A DNA stretch of 64,000 bases from Prochlorococcus marinus str. MIT 9401. GTDB taxonomy: Bacteria > Cyanobacteriota > Cyanobacteriia > PCC-6307 > Cyanobiaceae. Shown here in pieces: positions 57,714-64,000 of the stretch. The position numbers were made by a program, and so were the translations under genes. Positions within the stretch are counted from its first letter, which is position 1. Each line of letters begins with the position of its first letter. The DNA lies in NCBI RefSeq assembly GCF_000760095.1, contig NZ_JNAR01000006.1, positions 1 to 64,000 on the forward strand, written 5' to 3'. The notes beneath the pieces are model-generated. The model was not told the origin of the DNA and made no database searches. It saw only the letters and a list, made by a program, of their open reading frames with translations.

Positions 57714-59174
57714 ATGACCACTGCTTTGCAAACGCCTCAAAGGCGCTCTAGGTCCAAGTTACAAGATGCAAGTCTTGTAAATGGACCTATGCTCCTTTTG
57801 AGGAGTATTCGAGGATTTAGTTCAAACCGCTCTATGTTGTGGCTTGCAACTGTTCCTTTAGCTTTGTTTGGTTTAGGTATTTTTAATCTTTCAGCTCACG
57901 CAGCTGATTTACCTGAGTTGAATGCAGCTTTTCTTGCTAACAATTTATGGCTTTTGATCGCTACTATTTTAGTGATCTTTATGAACGCTGGTTTCGCTAT
58001 GGTTGAGGCAGGTATGTGTCGTTCTAAGAACGCAGTTAACATCCTTGCTAAAAACCTATTCGTATTTGCTCTAGCTGTAACCTCATATTGGTTTATCGGC
58101 TACTCATTAATGTACGGAGGTAGTGTTGCTGACGGATGGCTTTATTTTGGCGGCTTATTTTTTGATCCAACAGTTACTGCAGATATGGTAACTGATGCTG
58201 GATTAGTCCCAACAGTTGATTTCTTGTTCCAGTCTGCATTTGCAGGAACTGCGGCAACTATCGTATCCGGTCTTGTTGCTGAAAGAGTTAAATTTGGAGA
58301 ATTTGTTGTTTTTGCTGTTGTATTAACTGCATTTATATATCCAATTGCTGGTAGCTGGAAATGGAATGGTGGTTGGCTTGATTCTTTAGGTTTTGTAGAC
58401 TTTGCTGGTTCTTCAATTGTTCACTCAGTTGGAGCATGGGCTGGTCTTGTAGGAGCTATGCTTCTTGGGCCAAGAATAGGCAAATACTCTGATGGGAAAC
58501 CACAGGCTATGCCAGGACACAATATGGCAATAGCTACTCTTGGTGCATTAGTTCTATGGATAGGTTGGTATGGTTTTAATCCCGGTTCTCAACTTGCTAT
58601 GGATCAATGGGTTCCATACGTTGCTGTAACAACTACTTTGGCAGCAGCAGCTGGAGCTATTGGTGCAACTATTGTTTCAACTTTAACTTCTGGTAAGCCT
58701 GATCTTACAATGATAATTAACGGAATCCTTGCTGGTTTGGTTAGTATCACTGCTGGTTGTGGTGATATGACCCTTGCTGGAGCCTGGTTCGCAGGACTAG
58801 TGGGCGGAATTATTGTTGTATTTTCTGTTGCAGCACTTGATGCCGCTGAGATCGATGATCCTGTAGGTGCATTCTCTGTTCACGGAGTTTGTGGTGTATG
58901 GGGTACTGTAGTTATCGGTCTTTGGGGTACAGCTGTACAAGGTGATGGAGCAGGTATGGGATTGTTCAATGGCGGAGGTATTACCCTTCTTCTAGTTCAA
59001 GCTCTTGGTGCCGCAGCTTATGCTATTTGGACACTAGTTACTTGCTGGATTGCCTGGTCTGTAATTGGAGGATTGTTCGGTGGAATCCGAGTATCTGAAG
59101 AGGAAGAGACTCAAGGCTTAGATATAGGAGAGCATGGAATGGAAGCATATCCAGACTTTGCATCTGCTAAATAA
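57714..59174 (+). CDS. amt1: Ammonium transporter Amt1
   Basis: A 486-residue Amt/Mep/Rh channel. After an N-terminal leader ending near SAHAADLPEL come 11 transmembrane helices. Visible motifs are NAGFAMVEAGMCRSKNAVNI, GSSIVHSVGAWAGLVGAM with the first pore histidine, and FSVHGVCGVWGTVVIGLWG with the second. The acidic C-tail GLDIGEHGMEAYPDF is the regulatory segment contacted by PII in other bacteria. The NtcA box indicates induction under nitrogen limitation. Codon use is more C-rich than average. Confidence 0.97.
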   Translation: MTTALQTPQRRSRSKLQDASLVNGPMLLLRSIRGFSSNRSMLWLATVPLALFGLGIFNLSAHAADLPELNAAFLANNLWLLIATILVIFMNAGFAMVEAGMCRSKNAVNILAKNLFVFALAVTSYWFIGYSLMYGGSVADGWLYFGGLFFDPTVTADMVTDAGLVPTVDFLFQSAFAGTAATIVSGLVAERVKFGEFVVFAVVLTAFIYPIAGSWKWNGGWLDSLGFVDFAGSSIVHSVGAWAGLVGAMLLGPRIGKYSDGKPQAMPGHNMAIATLGALVLWIGWYGFNPGSQLAMDQWVPYVAVTTTLAAAAGAIGATIVSTLTSGKPDLTMIINGILAGLVSITAGCGDMTLAGAWFAGLVGGIIVVFSVAALDAAEIDDPVGAFSVHGVCGVWGTVVIGLWGTAVQGDGAGMGLFNGGGITLLLVQALGAAAYAIWTLVTCWIAWSVIGGLFGGIRVSEEEETQGLDIGEHGMEAYPDFASAK

Positions 59175-59194
59175 TCTAACTGAAAATTGATTTG

Positions 59195-59228
59195 AGAAAC
59201 CTGACTTATGTCAGGTTTCTTTTTTTTT
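59195..59228 (+). terminator. amt1 intrinsic terminator
   Basis: AGAAACCTGAC (59195-59205) pairs with GTCAGGTTTCT (59210-59220) around a four-base TTAT loop, an 11-bp perfect stem, followed by an unbroken T-run of at least eight bases. It lies 21 bp after the amt1 stop. Confidence 0.93.
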
Positions 59229-59262
59229 ACGAAAATTATTTAAAACGTTGTAATATAGAAAG

Positions 59263-60459
59263 ATGGATACACAAGCTTTTAGAAGATCACTTCATCATTC
59301 TGATAGATACAACAGAAGGGGTTTCGATTCTCCAACAAAAAGAGCTCAAGCGTTAGAAGAAGCTTACCAAAGTGATTTGATAAGTTCTATCAGGGATAAT
59401 GGTTTTACTTACACTAAAGGCAGACTAAATATTAAATTGGCCCAAGCTTTCGGTTTCTGTTGGGGAGTTGAAAGAGCTGTCGCAATGGCTTATGAAACTA
59501 GAAGACATTACCCAAAAGAAAATATTTGGATAACAAATGAAATTATTCATAATCCCTCGGTTAATGATCATTTAAGAAAAATGAATGTAAAATTCATTTC
59601 AGCTAAAAATGGAATTAAAGATTTTTCTTTAGTGTCTAACGGGGATGTTGTTATACTTCCTGCTTTCGGCGCTACTGTTCAAGAAATGAAACTCTTGCAT
59701 GAGAAAGGTTGTCATATAATTGATACAACTTGTCCATGGGTTTCTAAGGTTTGGCATACAGTTGAAAAACATAAAAAACATATTTTCACATCCATTATTC
59801 ATGGAAAATTTAAACATGAAGAGACTCTCGCTACAAGTTCATTCGCAGGTAAATATTTAGTCGTACTTGATCTAGAAGAAGCAAACTACGTATCGGAATA
59901 TATTCTGGGGAGAGGTAATAGAAATGAGTTTATGAACAAATTTGCTAAAGCCTGTTCTAATGGATTTGATCCTGATAAGGATTTAGATAGAGTGGGAGTT
60001 GCAAATCAGACAACTATGCTCAAGAGCGAGACTGAGGAAATTGGAAAGGTGTTTGAAAGAACGATGTTAAAAAAATTTGGACCAGAAAATGTAAATAGTC
60101 ACTTTTTAGCTTTTAATACTATTTGTGATGCGACTGAAGAAAGACAAGATGCAATGTTCTCTCTGGTTGATGAAGACCTTGATATCCTAGTGGTTATTGG
60201 AGGGTTCAATTCTTCCAATACTACCCACTTACAAGAAATAGCAATTACTAAAAATATTTCTTCTTTTCACATTGATACCCCAGAGAGGATATCAGTTAAA
60301 GAAAACTCAATATTTCATAAACCACTAGGATCAGAATTAGAACTTAAAAATAATTTTCTACCTAGTGGAAAAATTAATGTTGGAATTACCTCAGGTGCAT
60401 CCACTCCTGATAAGGTCGTAGCAGATGTTATTGAAAAGTTAATTGATATTGCTTCATGA
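59263..60459 (+). CDS. ispH: 4-hydroxy-3-methylbut-2-enyl diphosphate reductase
   Basis: The last enzyme of the MEP isoprenoid pathway, a [4Fe-4S] protein. The long cyanobacterial/plant form of 398 residues has about 60 extra N-terminal residues. Three cluster cysteines are seen in [26 protein letters not shown] and [15 protein letters not shown], with HGKFKHEE and [13 protein letters not shown] completing the active site. ATG start, own promoter after the amt1 terminator. Confidence 0.96.
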   Translation: MDTQAFRRSLHHSDRYNRRGFDSPTKRAQALEEAYQSDLISSIRDNGFTYTKGRLNIKLAQAFGFCWGVERAVAMAYETRRHYPKENIWITNEIIHNPSVNDHLRKMNVKFISAKNGIKDFSLVSNGDVVILPAFGATVQEMKLLHEKGCHIIDTTCPWVSKVWHTVEKHKKHIFTSIIHGKFKHEETLATSSFAGKYLVVLDLEEANYVSEYILGRGNRNEFMNKFAKACSNGFDPDKDLDRVGVANQTTMLKSETEEIGKVFERTMLKKFGPENVNSHFLAFNTICDATEERQDAMFSLVDEDLDILVVIGGFNSSNTTHLQEIAITKNISSFHIDTPERISVKENSIFHKPLGSELELKNNFLPSGKINVGITSGASTPDKVVADVIEKLIDIAS

Positions 60460-60562
60460 ATTTCTTATGTATTTATAAATTTGCTTAGTTTTTTTAATTT
60501 ATTAGTCAGATAATTCCAAAAGATCTACTTTATTAACTAGAATAATGAAAAAATAATGAAGT

Positions 60563-61123
60563 ATGGAAGACAAAGCACAAACAGATCAGATTCAAACTGC
60601 AAGTATGAATAGAACTAAAGCCCCCCAAAAAGTTGAAGTTGTGGTTGCCAATTCATCTTCAGGGTCAGAAGTTAATATCCTTGGAGAACTATCAATTTTT
60701 GTTTTAAGAATAGGTTTTTGTGCTTTGATGATTCACCATGGCCTTGAGAAACTTCAGGATCCGCAAGGTTTTGCTGAGTTTGTAGTTGGTAAGTACTTTC
60801 CATTTTTGCCAGGCGATCCTGTTATTTGGACTTTTGGAGCAGCAATTACTCAATTGGTATGTCCAGTAGGTTTGGCTTTGGGGGTTTTTGCTAGGCTTTC
60901 TTCTCTTGGTCTATTCTCCACCATGGCATTCGCAGTTTATTTTCATCTTCTTGATACTGGACTAGAAGGTTTTCCTCTGGCAGTGGTCGAGGGTCATAAT
61001 TATGCTTTCGAATTGTCTTTTATATATGGGGCTATTTCTCTTTACTTTCTATGTGCAGGTCCTGGCAGGCTATCTTTATTTAGAAAGACAAACAAAATAA
61101 CATATTATCCAAAATCAACATAA
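60563..61123 (+). CDS. DoxX-family membrane protein
   Basis: 186 residues: a polar N-terminus of about 45 residues, then four transmembrane helices. The segment RIGFCALMIHHGLEKLQDPQ with the following loop VIWTFGAAITQLVCPVGLAL fits the DoxX/DoxD family. Family members are linked to quinone or thiosulfate redox chemistry, but no specific role can be set here. It abuts the convergent purH stop. Confidence 0.8.
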   Translation: MEDKAQTDQIQTASMNRTKAPQKVEVVVANSSSGSEVNILGELSIFVLRIGFCALMIHHGLEKLQDPQGFAEFVVGKYFPFLPGDPVIWTFGAAITQLVCPVGLALGVFARLSSLGLFSTMAFAVYFHLLDTGLEGFPLAVVEGHNYAFELSFIYGAISLYFLCAGPGRLSLFRKTNKITYYPKST

Positions 61124-62677
61124 TTAATGTAAGAAGTGCCTTTTTTGGGTAAATACCATTGAGATTCCTTTCAAATTACACATATCAATACTTTCTTGGT
61201 CTCTTAGACTTCCTCCAGGTTGAATAATAGCTTTTATTCCATATTCATTTGCTAACTCTACAGTATCCGCAAATGGAAAAAATCCATCGCTTGCTAAGAC
61301 AGCATCAGAGCACAAACTTCCAGCTGCTTTTAATGCAATTTTTGCTGCTCCAACTCTATTCATTTGTCCAGCACCAATACCAATAGTTTTTTGGTCTTTT
61401 GCAATAACAATGGCATTGGATTTCACGTGCTTGCAAATTCTCCATGCAAAATTTAGATCTAAGTTAATTTGATTACTCGGATTTTTATCTGTTACTGAAA
61501 TCCAATTTTCAGTTTTTTCTTCACTATCGTCAGTATCTTGAACAAGTAATCCTCCCATTATTGATTTAGTAGAATTTTGATTCTTTTTTGGAAGTTGATT
61601 TTTTGCAAATTTTAAAATTCTTAAATTCTTTTTAACTTTTAAAATTTCTAAAGCTTCCTCATCAAAAGATGGAGCGACTATACACTCTAAGAAAATATCT
61701 TTGAGGTGAATTGCGGTCTCACTATCAACATTTGAATTAAAAGCAACTATTCCTCCAAATGCACTAACAGAGTCGCATTCCAGGGCATTCAAAAATGCTT
61801 TAGAAGCTGAATTACTTATGGAGGCACCACAAGGATTATTGTGTTTTAAAATAACAGCGGCAAACATGTCGTTTGTTACATCATCTTTTTCTGTGTAGCC
61901 AAATTCTAAAACTGTTGAAAGTGCCGACTCTAGATCTAATAGATTGTTATAACTTAAGTCTTTTCCTTGAAGTTGTTCTGCTGAGTTCCATCCAACGTTA
62001 TTTAAACCATACCAGAAAGCTTTTTGATGTGGATTCTCCCCATATCTTAAGGTTTTGATTAGTGGATAAGATTCAATATATTTGGAAGATTGTAAATCTC
62101 TTTCTTTTCTTATCCAATTAGATATTGCAGTGTCATAGTCTGCTGTGTGTTGAAAAGCTTCAAGGGCTAATTTTGCTTTATATGAGTCTTTTAATTCGCC
62201 TTTTTTACTTTCTTCAAGAAAATTTTGATACTGACTAGGATCTACTAAAACCGAAACATTCTTGTGATTTTTAGCTGCAGAACGAATCATAGATGGCCCT
62301 CCGATATCGATATTTTCAATAGCTTCTTCCCATTTAGCTCCCTGATCTACAGTTTTTTTAAAAGGATATAAATTTACAACTACTAAGTCAATTAACTCAA
62401 GATTGTTAGCTTCTATATCTTTTTTATGTTCCTCATCAGTTCTTTTAGCTAATATTCCCCCGTGTATTTTTGGATGTAAAGTTTTAACTCTTCCTCCAAG
62501 AATTTCTGGAGAATTAGTAAAATCAGCAACTTTAATAACTGGAATTTTAGCCTCTATAAGATGTTTGGCAGTTCCTCCACTTGATAGAATTTTATAATTA
62601 AATTGCTCTACCAATTCCTTACAAAATGGGATTATATTTTTTTTATCAGAGACACTTACTAAAGCTAATGGAGACAT
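61124..62677 (-). CDS. purH: Bifunctional AICAR transformylase / IMP cyclohydrolase
   Basis: The last two steps of purine synthesis in one 517-residue protein. The N-terminal cyclohydrolase domain shows VSDKKNIIPFC, LSSGGTAKHL and GRVKTLHPKIHGGIL. The C-terminal transformylase domain has LRYGENPHQKAF, KHNNPCGAS, AFGGIVAFN and SDGFFPFADTVELA. ATG start, divergent from the esterase gene. Confidence 0.97.
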   Translation of the reverse strand: MSPLALVSVSDKKNIIPFCKELVEQFNYKILSSGGTAKHLIEAKIPVIKVADFTNSPEILGGRVKTLHPKIHGGILAKRTDEEHKKDIEANNLELIDLVVVNLYPFKKTVDQGAKWEEAIENIDIGGPSMIRSAAKNHKNVSVLVDPSQYQNFLEESKKGELKDSYKAKLALEAFQHTADYDTAISNWIRKERDLQSSKYIESYPLIKTLRYGENPHQKAFWYGLNNVGWNSAEQLQGKDLSYNNLLDLESALSTVLEFGYTEKDDVTNDMFAAVILKHNNPCGASISNSASKAFLNALECDSVSAFGGIVAFNSNVDSETAIHLKDIFLECIVAPSFDEEALEILKVKKNLRILKFAKNQLPKKNQNSTKSIMGGLLVQDTDDSEEKTENWISVTDKNPSNQINLDLNFAWRICKHVKSNAIVIAKDQKTIGIGAGQMNRVGAAKIALKAAGSLCSDAVLASDGFFPFADTVELANEYGIKAIIQPGGSLRDQESIDMCNLKGISMVFTQKRHFLH

Positions 62678-62710
62678 TATGGAAAAGTTTACTTACTTAA
62701 GAATATAAAC

Positions 62711-63328
62711 ATGAAATATGCTATCGATCATGAATTTGTCTCGATTAGCTCTCAAACTGCAACTCATAGAATTATTTTGATGCATGGTTGGGGAGCTGAT
62801 TCAGATGACCTTTTAACATTTGGAAAGGAGATGACTGAAAAAATAAATCTTGATTTTGAGGTAATTTCTTTAAGGGGTCCTGGATTACACCCAAGTGGTC
62901 AGGGAAGGCAGTGGTATGGATTATACCCACATGATTGGAATGGAGCTGAGGTTGAAGTCAATAAACTTTTAGTTACATTAAAAAAATTTGATACTGATCA
63001 GATTCCACTAAGAAAAACAATTTTGTTGGGGTTCTCTCAGGGGGCGGCAATGGCAATTGATGCGGGATTTAAGTTAAATTTTGGATTAATTGTTGCTTGT
63101 AGTGGTTATCCTCACCCCAACTGGGCCCCTGGAGAAACATTATCGCCATTTATTATTAGTCATGGTTTACTTGATGACGTTGTGCCTGTAAATGCTTCTA
63201 GGAATATTTATGAAAAGGTAAAGAGTAAGTCCTCTAAATTTTGTGAATTACTAGAATTCGATGGATCTCATCAAATTGATTCAAATTTAATTAATTTTAT
63301 AAGTTCAAATATAAGCAATATTTTTTAA
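62711..63328 (+). CDS. Alpha/beta-hydrolase, carboxylesterase/phospholipase type
   Basis: 205 residues with a complete triad: nucleophile Ser in LGFSQGAAMA, Asp in HGLLDDVVPV and His in DGSHQID. The oxyanion segment is LMHGWGADSDDL. It matches acyl-protein thioesterase or phospholipase/carboxylesterase-like enzymes; the substrate is open. Its last 4 bp overlap the convergent DUF3155 gene. Confidence 0.87.
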   Translation: MKYAIDHEFVSISSQTATHRIILMHGWGADSDDLLTFGKEMTEKINLDFEVISLRGPGLHPSGQGRQWYGLYPHDWNGAEVEVNKLLVTLKKFDTDQIPLRKTILLGFSQGAAMAIDAGFKLNFGLIVACSGYPHPNWAPGETLSPFIISHGLLDDVVPVNASRNIYEKVKSKSSKFCELLEFDGSHQIDSNLINFISSNISNIF

Positions 63329-63693
63329 ACAAAAGCATATTCATATTCTTCAATCTCTTCCCAATCATCTGCAGTAAGTTCTAGACCCTCAAATATTTTT
63401 TCTTCACCAATTCCTTCAACTACAACTTTTAGTGATGGAAATAGAAAATGATTTTCTTCAGCATATTGTGCGCTAAACAAACCTTTTTCACCCCAAAAAA
63501 ATCTATCGGTGGTGTGTTCATTTCTTCTGACATTGAAAACTGAAGGTGCAGAGAGACCATTTTCAGCTATGAATCTTCTTGCGGCTGTAATTGGTTTATG
63601 TTTGCCAGTTTCGATATGATAAATAGGTACATGTGCCATTACTCTTTGGCCAGCCAATCTTCTTCTGCTGATTCTTTTTCTTTTTTTTGACAT
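63325..63693 (-). CDS. DUF3155 family protein
   Basis: 122 residues. It begins with a very basic run (MSKKRKRISRRRLAGQRVMA) and ends strongly acidic (DDWEEIEEYEYAF), with a compact middle holding IETGKHKPITAARRFIAENG. It matches the cyanobacterial family I recall as DUF3155. Basic N-terminus suggests RNA or ribosome contact, which is speculation. ATG start preceded by a GGAGT stretch at suitable distance. Confidence 0.82.
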   Translation of the reverse strand: MSKKRKRISRRRLAGQRVMAHVPIYHIETGKHKPITAARRFIAENGLSAPSVFNVRRNEHTTDRFFWGEKGLFSAQYAEENHFLFPSLKVVVEGIGEEKIFEGLELTADDWEEIEEYEYAFV

Positions 63694-63782
63694 TGATTGG
63701 TACTCCTGAAATTATTAATGAGATTAGTCTTAGTTATTTTTACTAATCTTATATGTGATTTTAAATTCACTTCAAATTACAT

Positions 63783-63862
63783 AGAGGACCCATCAACCCC
63801 TGATGTAGCTTAAAATATGATTAAATATTCATATTTAAGGCTGGCTAAAGTCAGACCTCTTT
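63783..63862 (+). ncRNA. Candidate structured RNA with cloverleaf-like fold
   Basis: In the 250-bp gap between DUF3155 and the next gene, AGAGG (63783-63787) pairs with CCTCT (63858-63862) and encloses three hairpins: CATCA/TGATG (63791-63795 with 63801-63805), an 11-bp stem with one bulge (63809-63820 with 63829-63839), and CTGGC/GTCAG with one G-T pair (63843-63847 with 63852-63856). It is not a tRNA. The complementary strand could fold as well, so orientation is provisional. Confidence 0.4.
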
Positions 63863-63943
63863 ATATATCTTAATACTTTTTTCATATTTTACAAGCCCTT
63901 TTTTAATTTTTTTTTTAAAAAATTTCCCAAAATTTTATTAATT

Positions 63944-64000
63944 ATGAATCTTTCAAAAAAATTTGAAGAGCTCATTTTAAAACAGTTAGAGAGTTTTGGC
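63944..64000 (+). CDS. Start of an unidentified gene, cut by window edge
   Basis: An ATG at 63944 opens a frame of 19 codons reading MNLSKKFEELILKQLESFG to the window end. The segment looks helical and charged. This is too short to name; the frame might be a regulatory or sensor protein, but nothing in it proves that. Confidence 0.55.
   Translation, partial: MNLSKKFEELILKQLESFG

Overview
The window is a dense, AT-rich stretch of a marine picocyanobacterial chromosome, most likely a high-light-adapted Prochlorococcus. The evidence is the photosystem II genes psbA, psbO, psbH, psbN and psbI, cyanobacterial conserved families (DUF565/Ycf20, Ycf66, DUF2555, DUF3084, DUF3146, DUF3155, DUF3177, DUF3181, DUF3769), CP12, NtcA, the SbtA/SbtB/BicA bicarbonate uptake set, ThyX in place of ThyA, very short intergenic gaps and few clear ribosome binding sites. 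The genus assignment is inferred from gene content and protein similarity recalled from memory; no search was run. I saw no insertion sequence, prophage, CRISPR array, defence island or rRNA.

Layout. 1-3.3 kb: secE-nusG-rplK-rplA-rplJ-rplL on the minus strand, with L7/L12 cut by the window edge. 3.3-10.8 kb: a ClpB-type AAA+ unfoldase, enolase, a UbiB-like kinase with a small coiled-coil partner, and a thioredoxin-reductase-like flavoprotein. 10.8-13.8 kb: bicA-sbtA-sbtB. 14-21.4 kb: hemB, a VOC protein, mutS2, obgE, CP12, a GST-like protein and aspartoacylase. 21.5-28.8 kb: an unlisted 42-residue ORF, psbA, aroC, a KDPG-aldolase homologue, ftsH, ATP sulfurylase and psbO. 29-34.4 kb: coaBC, pyrB, a DNA glycosylase, gatC and crtR. 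34.5-43.7 kb: tRNA-Leu, ycf66, ileS, trmB, glmM, a thioredoxin-like protein, thyX, dcd and a CobO-like protein. 43.8-49.8 kb: ntcA, DUF3084, a RuvC-like protein, pth, psbH, psbN, psbI and an LptD-like outer-membrane protein. 49.8-64 kb: leuD/leuC, cinA, glyA, tRNA-Arg, murJ, sfsA, amt1, ispH, a DoxX protein, purH, an esterase, DUF3155 and the start of one further gene.

Several genes fit together functionally: D1 synthesis and turnover (psbA, ftsH, psbO); carbon uptake and Calvin-cycle control (bicA/sbtA/sbtB, CP12); nitrogen control (ntcA with a near-perfect class II NtcA promoter, amt1 with an NtcA box); and translation (ribosomal proteins, ileS, gatC, pth, trmB, two tRNAs).

The most unusual observations concern gene starts and reduced motifs. 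The DNA glycosylase gene and crtR, lying either side of gatC, both have complete conserved N-termini in frame but no ATG, GTG or TTG start ahead of them. A thioredoxin-reductase-like protein keeps its CxxC but has lost the NADPH-binding signature. A CobO-like protein has lost its Walker A motif. There is also an unassigned cloverleaf-like RNA fold at 63783-63862 and a perfect 10-bp inverted repeat ahead of the cobO-like gene. No obviously new multi-gene system was found.
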